Below, piece after piece: positions 29,127 through 38,153 of a stretch of 64,000 nt of DNA. The DNA lies in assembly GCF_902810435.1 (NCBI RefSeq), contig NZ_LR778174.1:1782501-1846500 (forward strand), read 5' to 3'. Position numbers and translations under genes: made by a program. This stretch comes from Veillonella parvula (GTDB lineage Bacteria > Bacillota > Negativicutes > Veillonellales > Veillonellaceae). Within the stretch, counting starts at the first letter, position 1, and each line of letters starts with the position of its first letter. The notes beneath the pieces are model-generated. The model saw nothing but the letters and a program-made list of their open reading frames with translations. It made no database searches and was not told the origin of the DNA.

Positions 29127-30695
29127 CTATTTTGTAATTTTGTTAGTAATCCAGTAGTAATCACTTGGGTACATTACAGCACCTTTCAAGTAAGAACCTG
29201 TAACGATATTAGTTTTAGGATAGCCTAAGAATAATGCAGCACCATCATTCATCAACAATTGTTGAATTTGCATTGCATAATCACGACGTTTTGCTGGGTC
29301 GAATTCAGTTTCAGCTGCATCTAACAATTGGTCAACTTGTGGATTGGAGTAACCAGAACCATTTTGAGGGTTGGAGCCATTGTTGTTAGTGTGCCAATAG
29401 TTAGCCAAGAACCAGATTGGATCACCTGTATTAGCTGTTACAATGTTGGAGATAAGCATATCATAGTCGCCGTCTTGACCCATTTTATCGATCAAGTTAT
29501 AGTCAACTGTTTTGATTTTCATATCGATGCCAACCTTTTTAAGGTCTGCTTGAACAGCTTCTGCATAAAGTGGTAATTCTGCACGAGAGTTATATACTAT
29601 GAAGTTGAATGTTAATGGTTTGCCATCTTTATCAAGGATCCCATCGCCATCAGTATCTTTCCAACCATCTTCAGCCAACAATTGTTTAGAACGTTCAGGA
29701 TTATACGCATTAGGATCTTTCAAATCGTTGAAGCCATAGTCCATGGATGGTGGAATTGGAGCAGAACCAGGAATAAATGTACCTTTTAACAATACATCAG
29801 CATAGTTTTTACGGTCTGTTGCAGAGATAACTGCAGCACGAACTTTGTCATCTCCAAGAATACCTTTTTGATTAATACGGGCCAATACGACACGAAGAGA
29901 TGCGATTTCATCTACTTTGAATTTATCATTGCCTTGGAATAAACCAATTTCACCAGGACCGATGTTAACAGCCATATCTACGTCGCCAGATTGTAAGCTC
30001 AAAGCACGCGTATTAGGGTCATCGATGGAAGGAATTTCTACAGTTTTAAATGGTACTGTACCATCCCAGTAGTTTTCGTTCGCAGCCATTTCAGCACGTT
30101 CTTTAGTGAAGGATTTAACTACATATGGGCCTGTACCGATAGGACCTTCCTTCGCAAAGTTACGGCCATCTTTTTCAGCTTGAACGTCAACGATTAGGAA
30201 CAACGGATCCGCTAAAAGGCCAGGCATATTAGGATATTCTTTTGTTGTATGAATAACTAATTGTTGACCATTAGCTTCCATAGAGTCATATTCAAAGAAT
30301 GTTTTCGCACGATTAGACTTTGCAAAAGCACGTTCAATAGACGCCTTTACAGCTGCTGCATCAACTTTTTTACCATTGGAGAATTTCACCTTATCATTGA
30401 TTGTGAAAGTCCACGTTTTATGGTCTGGGGATACTTCCCATTTAGATGCAATCCATGGTTGAGGTTTCATTTGTTCGTCAAACTTAGCCAATGTTTCACC
30501 TACACCATAGCGCATTACAACCCATGCGAAGAAGTTTTCTGTAGGTTCTAATGTGGATGCGAAGTTAGTAACGCCTACTTTTAATACATCTTTGTTAGCA
30601 GCACCATTATTATCAGACCCACAACCAGCTATGAAGGAACCCATCATTACAATACTAAGACCTGCTAATAGGGCCTTTTTCCAAGATTTTTTCAT
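29127..30695 (-). CDS. Nickel/peptide-type ABC transporter binding lipoprotein (first copy)
   Basis: This 522-residue family-5 solute-binding protein has lipobox FIAGC (Cys25) and SBP5 motifs PWIASKWEVSP, FTINDKVKFSNG and GPIGTGPYVV. A DTDGDGILDKDG Ca2+-loop-like stretch is near residue 340. It lies within the transporter unit between the NikC-type permease and the NikD-type ATPase, with AAGGAG before the ATG. Its organisation downstream of a cobalamin riboswitch suggests a cobalt/nickel or corrinoid-related ligand rather than peptides, which is inference. Confidence 0.9.
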   Translation of the reverse strand: MKKSWKKALLAGLSIVMMGSFIAGCGSDNNGAANKDVLKVGVTNFASTLEPTENFFAWVVMRYGVGETLAKFDEQMKPQPWIASKWEVSPDHKTWTFTINDKVKFSNGKKVDAAAVKASIERAFAKSNRAKTFFEYDSMEANGQQLVIHTTKEYPNMPGLLADPLFLIVDVQAEKDGRNFAKEGPIGTGPYVVKSFTKERAEMAANENYWDGTVPFKTVEIPSIDDPNTRALSLQSGDVDMAVNIGPGEIGLFQGNDKFKVDEIASLRVVLARINQKGILGDDKVRAAVISATDRKNYADVLLKGTFIPGSAPIPPSMDYGFNDLKDPNAYNPERSKQLLAEDGWKDTDGDGILDKDGKPLTFNFIVYNSRAELPLYAEAVQADLKKVGIDMKIKTVDYNLIDKMGQDGDYDMLISNIVTANTGDPIWFLANYWHTNNNGSNPQNGSGYSNPQVDQLLDAAETEFDPAKRRDYAMQIQQLLMNDGAALFLGYPKTNIVTGSYLKGAVMYPSDYYWITNKITK

Positions 30696-30848
30696 TTAAA
30701 ATCTCCTTTTACAACTACATGTAAAACATAAAAACATTTAACATCATCACTATCTAAAATAGTTGTGATGGAAAAACCATAATTTCTTACCAGTCATAAT
30801 GAAACTTTCACTAGATAAAGATTCAAATTTATGAAGGTAAAAACAATT

Positions 30849-31670
30849 TTATCCTTGATTTTTTGGATCCACTACATCTCGTAAGGAGTCAGACCAAAGA
30901 TTAAAAATAGCAACCACGATAAGGATGGACATACCAGGGAATGCCATGAGCCATGGACTCGTTTGCAAGTACTGGCGACCCTCGTTAAGCATAAGACCCC
31001 ATTCTGGAGTCGGTGGCTGAGCACCAAAGCCAAGGAAGGATAAACCTGCTACCTCAATCATGATAGCCCCGATATCTAATGCACCTGTTGTAATAACGAG
31101 AGGCATAATATTAGGAATGATATGACGTCTGATGATGGCCGTCGTAGATGCGCCCATCATAACAGCAGCCGTTACATATTCCTCACCGCGCACCTTGAGC
31201 GTCATAGAACGTACAATACGAGCATATTTTGCCCAACCTACAACAGATAAGGCTAAAATCGTATTTACAATGCTACCACCTAGAATACCAGCAATAGCAA
31301 TAGCCAATACGATACCAGGGAATGATAACATGATGTCTGCTAAACGCATAAGAACCATTTCAACTTTACCGCCAAAATAGCCTGCTATAGCACCGATGAT
31401 AGTACCAATGCTCACCATGATAACGACGATGGATACGCCCATGAACAAGGATAATTGAGTACCATAAATGATACGAGATAATACATCACGTCCTAATTTA
31501 TCTGTACCAAACCAATGTTGGCTGCTTGGTGCTTGCAATGCCTGACTTATATTTGAGGTGAAAGCATCGCCCGGTGCAAGCCAGGGTGCAAAGATAGCGA
31601 TGAGAACAATGATAATCATCAACCCACTATAGAAAGAGAACAATTTATGTTTTTGAATAAATTCTGCCAT
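30849..31670 (-). CDS. ABC transporter permease, NikC/DppC type
   Basis: This 273-residue permease has six membrane helices and a soluble loop before the BPD_transp_1 core. Family segments are HWFGTDKLGRDVLSRIIYG near residue 53 and the EAA-type loop YVTAAVMMGASTTAIIRRHI, which contacts the ATPases. Its ATG shares one base with the stop of the NikB-type gene, so translation is coupled. A 153-base gap with no gene follows before the binding-protein gene. Confidence 0.93.
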   Translation of the reverse strand: MAEFIQKHKLFSFYSGLMIIIVLIAIFAPWLAPGDAFTSNISQALQAPSSQHWFGTDKLGRDVLSRIIYGTQLSLFMGVSIVVIMVSIGTIIGAIAGYFGGKVEMVLMRLADIMLSFPGIVLAIAIAGILGGSIVNTILALSVVGWAKYARIVRSMTLKVRGEEYVTAAVMMGASTTAIIRRHIIPNIMPLVITTGALDIGAIMIEVAGLSFLGFGAQPPTPEWGLMLNEGRQYLQTSPWLMAFPGMSILIVVAIFNLWSDSLRDVVDPKNQG

Positions 31671-32608
31671 TATGCTCTCTCCCTTTTCAATCTAGGGTCT
31701 AATAAGATATATGATGCATCAACCAATGCGTTAATACACATATATGCTAAAGCAACCCACAACACAAAACCTTCAATCAATGGATAATCGCGCATAGTAA
31801 TAGCATAAATTGCCATATTCCCAAGTCCCGGCCAAGAGAATACCATTTCTACGACTGCCACACCACCTAGTAACCAACCAATAACAACTCCAAGAATAGT
31901 GATGAGTGGTAACACCGCATTAGGTAAAATATGACCGAATAAAATTTTTATCTCACTAACACCGCGAGCACGAGCGCCAATAACATAATCCTTTTGCATT
32001 TCCTCAAGGATAACTAGCCGCACTTGACGCATGTATTTAGACCCAACAACAACTGCCAAAGTAATAGCGGGCAAAATAACACCAGACGCAGTCACTCGAG
32101 AGGATGCAATCGGTACAAGGCCCAATTTAAGACCGAAGATGTAAATCAGTACAAGACCTAACCAGAACGTAGGCATAGATACGCCTACGAAGGATAGAAA
32201 TCTCAACACATAATCAACCCATTTGTTACGATTTAAGGCGCTTATAATACCTGCAGGCAATGCATAGAGCAGCGTAAATACTAAAGCCGTACCCGCTAAC
32301 ATTAATGTACCTGGTAAAGCCTCCAACATACGATCTACTACTGGTTTTTTAGCAGAATAACTCATCCCTAAATCACCTTGTGCGGCATTGACGACCCAGT
32401 TTGCATACTGTACTACAAATGGTTTATCTAACCCAAGCTGAGCTCGAGTTTCATCGATAAGCTCCTGAGATACGATAGTATCTGCCGTTTCAAGTAACAT
32501 CGTTACTGGGTCACCTGGTGCTAAATAGGTGAGACAAAATGTCAAAAATGTGATGCCAAACAAGGTAACAATAAATTGCCCCAATTGTTTGACAAAGCGT
32601 TTGCCCAT
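31670..32608 (-). CDS. ABC transporter permease, NikB/DppB type
   Basis: This 312-residue permease, the first gene of the unit, has six helices, the DppB N-terminus ITFLTFCLTYLAPGDPVTML, and the ATPase-contact loop DYVIGARARGVSEIKILFGH. GGAGG precedes the ATG. Its mRNA leader (about 330 bases) contains a cobalamin riboswitch and a terminator, so the whole transporter is expected to be B12-repressed. Confidence 0.93.
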   Translation of the reverse strand: MGKRFVKQLGQFIVTLFGITFLTFCLTYLAPGDPVTMLLETADTIVSQELIDETRAQLGLDKPFVVQYANWVVNAAQGDLGMSYSAKKPVVDRMLEALPGTLMLAGTALVFTLLYALPAGIISALNRNKWVDYVLRFLSFVGVSMPTFWLGLVLIYIFGLKLGLVPIASSRVTASGVILPAITLAVVVGSKYMRQVRLVILEEMQKDYVIGARARGVSEIKILFGHILPNAVLPLITILGVVIGWLLGGVAVVEMVFSWPGLGNMAIYAITMRDYPLIEGFVLWVALAYMCINALVDASYILLDPRLKRERA

Positions 32609-32707
32609 AGGCGCCTCCTAAACTCTCTAAACACTAACAACAATTCAAATGACAAACTAATGGTACTAGCTTTTTATATAGCGATGAAGCTTAAAGGCTA
32701 GGGAACG

Positions 32708-32734
32708 AAAAAAGGTTAGTCGCCCGACTAACCC
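32708..32734 (-). terminator. Riboswitch expression-platform terminator
   Basis: On the minus strand GGTTAGTCG pairs perfectly with CGACTAACC around GG (32714-32733), followed by six T residues. It stands between the cobalamin aptamer and the NikB-type start, as expected for B12-triggered premature termination. Confidence 0.9.
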
Positions 32735-32744
32735 AAATTAAGCA

Positions 32745-32915
32745 CAGCATATGCATACCATGCCTTTAGAGCAGGCTTTCTGACTCTGATTCATCGCAAC
32801 ATTTCGGCCTTCCCAGTTTCCCAGTGACCCTATAATGAAACCTTGCTCCTCATTACAGCTATTTGCATAGTATGGGTTTTTCACCCATTTTCCTCTTTTA
32901 CGCTCGGTAAATACC
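32745..32915 (-). promoter_or_regulatory. Cobalamin riboswitch
   Basis: On the minus strand the leader shows the cobalamin elements in order. First come GGAAAATGGGTGAAAAACCC and TGCAAATAGCTGTAATGAGG. Then GGTCACTGG is followed by GGGAAGGC. The B12-box variant GAGTCAGAAAGCCTGCTC (consensus AGYCAGGARACCTGCC) closes the set. A self-complementary TCGGTA/TACCGA hairpin opens it. Together with the terminator at 32708-32734 this is a complete switch. Boundaries are approximate. Confidence 0.9.
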
Positions 32916-32950
32916 GACACTCACTAGTTCATTCATTTTTATCGATTATA

Positions 32951-32979
32951 AATATACTATATTAACACTCTATTTACAA
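32951..32979 (-). promoter_or_regulatory. Promoter of the riboswitch-transporter unit
   Basis: On the minus strand, -35 TTGTAA (32974-32979) and -10 TATATT (32951-32956) are exactly 17 bases apart. Transcription would start near 32944, about 30 bases before the aptamer. Confidence 0.7.
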
Positions 32980-32983
32980 TACA

Positions 32984-33002
32984 TATACCCCTTATGGGTA
33001 TA
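32984..33002. promoter_or_regulatory. TATACCCC...GGGTATA palindrome, candidate metal-regulator operator
   Basis: TATACCCCTTATGGGTATA lies four bases upstream of the -35 box of the riboswitch promoter. It is the near-identical partner of the site at 27278-27295. The rest of 33003-33288 is very AT-rich and I see no gene or other signal in it. Confidence 0.55.
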
Positions 33003-33288
33003 TATATTTCGTATATTTTCAATATAATTTTTATACTGATAAAAAATATTGATTAATGATTAAATTCACAATCCTGCATAAAATTATATAAATTAACTTA
33101 TATAAATAATTTTTTATTATATTTACTGTATATGACGGTATATATATTAATTTTAATAATAATAAAGCAATGTAAAAACTTTATTATAAAATCTTTTTAT
33201 ACACAGCAAAAATTTGATTAATAATAATACTCTTTATATTTTTTCATATCTAGCTCGCATTAATTATAAGTCTAATGCATGATTATGA

Positions 33289-33321
33289 TAAAAAAGAGGC
33301 TATTACCAAGTAATAGCCTCT
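33289..33321 (-). terminator. Terminator after potE
   Basis: An 11-bp stem AGAGGCTATTA/TAATAGCCTCT (33295-33305 with 33311-33321), loop CCAAG, is followed on the minus strand by TTTTTT. Confidence 0.88.
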
Positions 33322-33342
33322 AATAAGACGAGATGTATTCAG

Positions 33343-34674
33343 TTAATCAATACTTTGTTGTAAGCGGTGTGCTCTGCGTGTATCCCACGCTTTACGCAAA
33401 ACATAGATCACCAAGCCTATGCTTACTGCCACTGCGCTACCTACCATAGCATCAAAGCCACATGCGTAGATTGCATATAGGCAGTAAAGAACGCCTATAC
33501 CGAACAAGTAATTAGAGCGTTTAATACGACTTTCAGCTACGCCAGCCATACGCATCATTGTAGGTACTGCCAAGATGCACAATACATACGGTACTACGTT
33601 AGTTACAACCGCTAAGTTTACTAAGATTTCAAATTGCTCACGCAAGGATTCGCTTGCAGTGAATAAAGTAAGTAATGTTTCAACAGCGAGTAAAATCAAT
33701 ACACCACGAACAGGAGCATCTTTGCTATTTACACGAGCGAATATTTTAGGGAAGTAACCATGTTCTGCTGCACTTTTGAAGACGCGAGACAATGTGAATT
33801 GCCAGCAAAGCAAAGCGCCAAAGCAAGAAATAACCATAGCAGCCATAACGATGTTTGCAATTGTATCATTGAACATGTATACGAATGTCAAACCGAATGG
33901 TGCATTAGAATTTAATAAATCAACGTTAGGCACAATACCTGCCATAACGTTTGTGGACAAGATATAAACCACGGCCACTGCTAATGTACCCGCCACAGTT
34001 GCGATAGGTACGTTTTTCTTTGGATTCTCAACAGCATCAGCATTAGCCGCTGCGGACTCAAATCCTAGGAAGCCCCATAAAGTTAGGGAAATAGATTGTT
34101 TTACCGCATCATAAAGCGGAAGATCATTTGGGTTCCATGCCGCCCAATAAATAGATGGATCAAACCAATACCAGCCGATTGTACCGATTAATAAAACCGG
34201 AACAATAGAGCCCCAAATAGTCATATTGCTGAGTCGACCTGTGAAACGATTCCCTCTGAAGTTTAGAATCGCTGCAAACCACAAGAGCACAATTGTTACC
34301 TGACTTGTTTGTGTCGCATTGAGGTCAACGCCAAAGAAAGCTGCGCCATAACCTACGGCAGATACCGCGATGGCGATATTAGCAATGATGAGAGATATGC
34401 TGTAAGCATAGCTCGCCATAAAATGTCCAGTTTTACCGAAGCGATGTTCTGCATAACCGCCCATGCCCCCTTGTTTTTGGGAGAACATACCCGCTTGAGC
34501 AAAAATATACGCTAGTAAAAGCGCACCCACAGCTGTCACGAGCCAAGATAAAACTGAAATAGTACCAACTTGAGCCAAATTAGTTGGTAACATAATGATC
34601 CCAGCTCCTAGCATATTGGCTGCTACCATTGTGGTTAGCTGGAATACAGACATTTTTTTAGCGGTGGTTTTCAT
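33343..34674 (-). CDS. potE: Putrescine/ornithine antiporter-type APC transporter
   Basis: This 443-residue protein with about twelve membrane helices has the APC basic amino-acid/polyamine signature. It aligns by eye along its length with E. coli PotE: GAGIIMLPTNLAQVGTIS, GGMGGYAEHRFGKTGHFMA, TLWGFLGFESAAANADAVEN and NVMAGIVPN are near-identical blocks. It would exchange ornithine for putrescine or import putrescine. No ornithine decarboxylase gene is adjacent; argGH lies upstream as a separate unit. Confidence 0.88.
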   Translation of the reverse strand: MKTTAKKMSVFQLTTMVAANMLGAGIIMLPTNLAQVGTISVLSWLVTAVGALLLAYIFAQAGMFSQKQGGMGGYAEHRFGKTGHFMASYAYSISLIIANIAIAVSAVGYGAAFFGVDLNATQTSQVTIVLLWFAAILNFRGNRFTGRLSNMTIWGSIVPVLLIGTIGWYWFDPSIYWAAWNPNDLPLYDAVKQSISLTLWGFLGFESAAANADAVENPKKNVPIATVAGTLAVAVVYILSTNVMAGIVPNVDLLNSNAPFGLTFVYMFNDTIANIVMAAMVISCFGALLCWQFTLSRVFKSAAEHGYFPKIFARVNSKDAPVRGVLILLAVETLLTLFTASESLREQFEILVNLAVVTNVVPYVLCILAVPTMMRMAGVAESRIKRSNYLFGIGVLYCLYAIYACGFDAMVGSAVAVSIGLVIYVLRKAWDTRRAHRLQQSID

Positions 34675-35124
34675 GTATCAATCCCCTTTCACTAAGGTGA
34701 ATTTTTTCTCGTCCATAATTCACTTAAAATATATATACCGCTAAGTAAATCCAGTTCGTGCTGTGATGGGCTTGAATGTGAATTTACCGTTTTTATTCTT
34801 ATTACGAGTTAAATAATAACACCTATGAAACCAAAATAAAAGTACTTTATTGGCGGACAAGCTATATTACACGAATTGAATAAATCATAGGTAATTTATC
34901 ATCAAAATTGAACAGAACTCATTTTAATTGTGGCAAAGTATATTTTTACCCTATTTTATTCTGTGTATAGATGTAATTTTTCCTATCTATCACGGTTATA
35001 GTGTCCTAGTACAAGACTATTATTTCCTCACAGTCCACTATATGTGTACACACAAATGCATCATTTTAATAGTGAATTATCAATTAGAATTTTGGGATTT
35101 ATAGGTATCGTCTAGCTTTTAAAT
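34675..35124. other. Non-coding stretch upstream of potE
   Basis: No ORF with a ribosome site and no convincing structured RNA is seen here. The potE promoter should lie in the first 150 bases, but several weak candidates exist and none stands out. A GTGAAAG heptamer (34686-34692) overlaps the potE ribosome-site region. Confidence 0.5.
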
Positions 35125-35195
35125 AAAAAATCGATATACATATAAGTATAATAGGCAATATTAGTCCCTTAATGAAATCCTTATATGTATATCGA
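35125..35195 (-). terminator. Long inverted repeat, probable argH terminator
   Basis: Perfect 16-bp arms (TCGATATACATATAAG at 35131-35146, complement at 35180-35195) flank a 33-base loop. On the minus strand the hairpin is followed by TTTTTTATTT. The loop is unusually long for a terminator, so a small inserted repeat is also possible. Confidence 0.55.
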
Positions 35196-35263
35196 TCTTA
35201 TTTTTTCAGATTTTATTGATAACTATTCTTTATTTTTATCTACTGCTTATTCCGCACTAAGCT

Positions 35264-36691
35264 CTACTCTTGTACAGATTCAACGATTGCTTTCCATTCA
35301 GCAATTTGTTTTTCCTCAGCAACGATAATAGCTTTACCATTATTGCGTTGTCGCTCCACACATTCTGGCGCCGTACCAGAATAGTTATTACGACCTGCAA
35401 CACAAGCTTCAATGGAAATGGCATCAAGAATATCCGCATCAAAGTGATGAGAGATTGCTTTGAAGTCCTCTATCGATAAATCAAGAAGTACACAACCTTT
35501 TTCGATGCAATGATGCACCGCATTACCTACGATTTCATGGGCTTCACGGAATGGGACACCTTTCTTCGCAAGATAATCTGCCATATCCGTAGCATTAGAG
35601 AAGTCGTCATCAAGGACTGCTTTCATATGAGCCCCATTGACCTTCATACCACGAATCATAGCCGCATTAATGGACAATGCGAAGTGTACTGTATCAATAG
35701 CATCGAAGATACCTTCTTTATCCTCTTGCATATCCTTGTTGTATGTAAGAGGCAAGCCTTTCAAAGTTGTTAAAAGGCCTAACAAATGACCATAGGTACG
35801 GCCTGTTTTACCACGAACCAGCTCGCAAACGTCAGGATTTTTCTTTTGCGGCATAATACTAGAGCCCGTGCAGTGAGCATCATCAAGTTCAATAAAATTG
35901 AACTCATTGGTAGACCACAAGATCAACTCTTCGCTAAGACGACTCAAATGCATCATTACTAGAGATGCAAAGGACAAGAATTCAACTACGTAGTCACGGT
36001 CAGATACGGCGTCCATACTATTTTCGTAAATACGAGAAAAGCCCAAAAGCTTTTGCGTATATGTTTGATCAATGCCGTATGTAGAACCAGCTAATGCGCC
36101 GGCCCCAAGTGGCATGATGTCAGCATGTTTGAATACCATCAACAAACGATCAAAATCACGTTCCAACATAGAGAAATAGGCCATCATATGATGCCCAAAC
36201 AATACAGGTTGAGCCCGTTGTAAATGCGTATAGCCAGGCATGATAACATCACTATACTTTTCAGCTGTTTCGATGAGAGCCTTCTGCATATCTACGATGA
36301 GTTCACCCATTTCCACAACAGCTTTACGCACGTACATGTGCAAGTCTACTGCACATTGGTCATTACGGCTGCGGCCTGTATGCAAACGACCACCAGCTTC
36401 ACCGATATCATCAGTAAGGCGTTTTTCAATATTCATATGAATATCTTCAAGAGCCACGGAGAACGGAAACTCTCCTTTATCAATCTGATTTTTAATCTTC
36501 GTTAAACCTACTAAAATAGCATCTCGATCTGCGTCGGAGATAATATGTTGTTTTGCCAGCATAGTCGCATGAGCCTTGCTGCCTGCAATATCTTCGGCGT
36601 ACATCCGCGCATCAAAAGCGATAGAGGATGTAAAATCCTCTACCGCTTTATCAGTGCCTTTTGTGAAACGCCCGCCCCACAATTTAGCCAT
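35264..36691 (-). CDS. argH: Argininosuccinate lyase
   Basis: This last step of arginine synthesis splits argininosuccinate into arginine and fumarate. It is 475 residues with the N-terminus [17 protein letters not shown], the segment [11 protein letters not shown], and the fumarase-superfamily signature [12 protein letters not shown], which carries the catalytic Ser loop. Its ATG shares one base with the argG stop (TAATG), so it is translationally coupled to argG. Confidence 0.96.
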   Translation of the reverse strand: MAKLWGGRFTKGTDKAVEDFTSSIAFDARMYAEDIAGSKAHATMLAKQHIISDADRDAILVGLTKIKNQIDKGEFPFSVALEDIHMNIEKRLTDDIGEAGGRLHTGRSRNDQCAVDLHMYVRKAVVEMGELIVDMQKALIETAEKYSDVIMPGYTHLQRAQPVLFGHHMMAYFSMLERDFDRLLMVFKHADIMPLGAGALAGSTYGIDQTYTQKLLGFSRIYENSMDAVSDRDYVVEFLSFASLVMMHLSRLSEELILWSTNEFNFIELDDAHCTGSSIMPQKKNPDVCELVRGKTGRTYGHLLGLLTTLKGLPLTYNKDMQEDKEGIFDAIDTVHFALSINAAMIRGMKVNGAHMKAVLDDDFSNATDMADYLAKKGVPFREAHEIVGNAVHHCIEKGCVLLDLSIEDFKAISHHFDADILDAISIEACVAGRNNYSGTAPECVERQRNNGKAIIVAEEKQIAEWKAIVESVQE

Positions 36692-37902
36692 TATTTACCT
36701 GCTTTCTCTTTCATCAATGCATTAATTTTGAGAGGTAAACCGAACAAGTTGATGAAACCTTCTGCATCAGATTGATCGTATACATCATCTTCTTCGAATG
36801 TTACGAAATCTTCGCTGTACAAAGAATATGGAGAAGTACTACCTGCAGAAATGATATTTCCTTTGTACAATTTAAGTTTTACTTCACCTGTTACAGTTTT
36901 TTGAGTTTCGTCAACAAACGCTTGTAACGCGTTCATCAATGGTGCGAACCACATGCCATCATATACGAGTTCAGCGTATTTGTTAGCAATGAGTTCTTTG
37001 TAGTGGTATGTAGCTCTGTCGAGGCATAGGTATTCAAGTTCTCTATGAGCATACATGATGATAGAGCCACCTGGGTTTTCATAAACGCCACGGGATTTCA
37101 TGCCTACCAATCTATTTTCGACGATATCTACAACGCCTACACCATAGTGTGCACCGATTTCGTTGAGTTTTTCTAATATTTGTAATGGAGTACCTTCTTG
37201 ACCATCTACAGCTACAGGTACACCTTCTTTGAAGGATACAGTTACATAACCAGCTTCATCTGGAGCTTGTTCAGGTGTATGTGTTACCAAGTACACATCA
37301 TCTTTAGGTGCATTTGCTGGATTTTCAAGATCGCCGCCTTCATGGGACAAATGCCATACGTTTTGGTCCATAGAATATGGATGAGATTTTGTAGCTACAA
37401 CTGGAATATCGTGTTTAGCAGCATATTCCATACAGTCTGTTCTAGATTTCAAATCCCATTCTCTCCAAGGAGCGATGATTTTCATGTTAGGAGCTAATGC
37501 TTTGATAGTCAACTCAAAACGAACTTGGTCATTACCTTTACCAGTCGCACCATGAGCGATTGCATCAGCGCCTTCTTTTTTTGCAATATCTACAAGAATT
37601 TTACCAATTAAAGGTCTCGCGAAGGATGTACCTAATAAATATTTACCTTCATAAATTGCACCAGCTTTTACAGTAGGCCATACATAATCTTTTACAAACT
37701 CTTCCTTAGCGTCAACGATGTACGCTTTAGATGCGCCAGATTTGATCGCTTTTTTCTCAACTGCATCATAATCCTCAGGTTGGCCCAAGTCTACACACAC
37801 TGCAATAACTTCAGCGCCATAATTTTCTTTCAGCCAAGGAATGATAACAGAAGTATCTAAGCCACCAGAATATGCGAGTACTACTTTATTTGCTTTACCC
37901 AT
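36691..37902 (-). CDS. argG: Argininosuccinate synthase
   Basis: The enzyme joins citrulline and aspartate using ATP. At 403 residues it is full length. The PP-loop [15 protein letters not shown] is near residue 10, and [12 protein letters not shown] and [15 protein letters not shown] are in place. It is the first gene of argGH. Its leader carries a likely ArgR box on the promoter and a 15-codon ORF with tandem Arg codons. Confidence 0.96.
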   Translation of the reverse strand: MGKANKVVLAYSGGLDTSVIIPWLKENYGAEVIAVCVDLGQPEDYDAVEKKAIKSGASKAYIVDAKEEFVKDYVWPTVKAGAIYEGKYLLGTSFARPLIGKILVDIAKKEGADAIAHGATGKGNDQVRFELTIKALAPNMKIIAPWREWDLKSRTDCMEYAAKHDIPVVATKSHPYSMDQNVWHLSHEGGDLENPANAPKDDVYLVTHTPEQAPDEAGYVTVSFKEGVPVAVDGQEGTPLQILEKLNEIGAHYGVGVVDIVENRLVGMKSRGVYENPGGSIIMYAHRELEYLCLDRATYHYKELIANKYAELVYDGMWFAPLMNALQAFVDETQKTVTGEVKLKLYKGNIISAGSTSPYSLYSEDFVTFEEDDVYDQSDAEGFINLFGLPLKINALMKEKAGK

Positions 37903-37954
37903 GATAACACCTCATAAACCACTATCTATTTAGACTCATATAATCAATACAGTA

Positions 37955-38002
37955 TCAGATAATTGTGAAAGTACCGTGGTATCTTCTATTACCGACAAGC
38001 AT
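37955..38002 (-). CDS. Candidate leader peptide of argGH with tandem Arg codons
   Basis: The 15-codon ORF MLVGNRRYHGTFTII starts at ATG 38002 after a very strong AGAAGGAGAAA site. It ends 52 bases before the argG start. Codons 6 and 7 are consecutive AGA arginine codons. The leader RNA can pair ACCAC within the ORF with GTGGT close to the argG ribosome site. This is the layout of a translation- or transcription-attenuation leader; function is inferred and unproven. Confidence 0.45.
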   Translation of the reverse strand: MLVGNRRYHGTFTII

Positions 38003-38023
38003 TTTCTCCTTCTGACAAAAAAT

Positions 38024-38052
38024 AGTATACACCTGTATAATTATAAATGCAA
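38024..38052 (-). promoter_or_regulatory. argGH promoter
   Basis: On the minus strand, -35 TTGCAT (38047-38052) and -10 TATACT (38024-38029) are exactly 17 bases apart. Transcription would start near 38017, just before the leader-peptide ribosome site. Confidence 0.7.
38034..38052. promoter_or_regulatory. Candidate ArgR (ARG box) operator
   Basis: TGTATAATTATAAATGCAA is an imperfect AT-rich palindrome with the TGNATNNNNATNCA-like spacing of ARG boxes. It overlaps the -35 box and spacer of the argGH promoter, the right place for repression. No argR gene is in the window. Confidence 0.4.
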
Positions 38053-38103
38053 GTATTATTTTTATTCACTTTAATAATATATTTCTTTTCCGAACTAATA
38101 AAA

Positions 38104-38137
38104 AACTATATCTAGTAATCGAACACCAGATATAGCT
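38104..38137 (-). terminator. Terminator after the GT51 gene
   Basis: On the minus strand the stem GCTATATCT/AGATATAGT with a 14-base loop is followed by TTTTTATT. Confidence 0.7.
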
Positions 38138-38153
38138 TATTAAATATATTAAG

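Noticed and set aside
32738-32920. A 60-codon open frame on the minus strand upstream of the transporter genes
   Set aside because: It lies wholly within the cobalamin riboswitch; its apparent coding capacity is a by-product of the structured RNA, and no ribosome site is seen.
33003-33288. Extremely AT-rich stretch downstream of potE considered as a replication origin or attachment site
   Set aside because: No DnaA-box cluster, no direct repeat pair and no integrase gene is present; it looks like ordinary AT-rich spacer.
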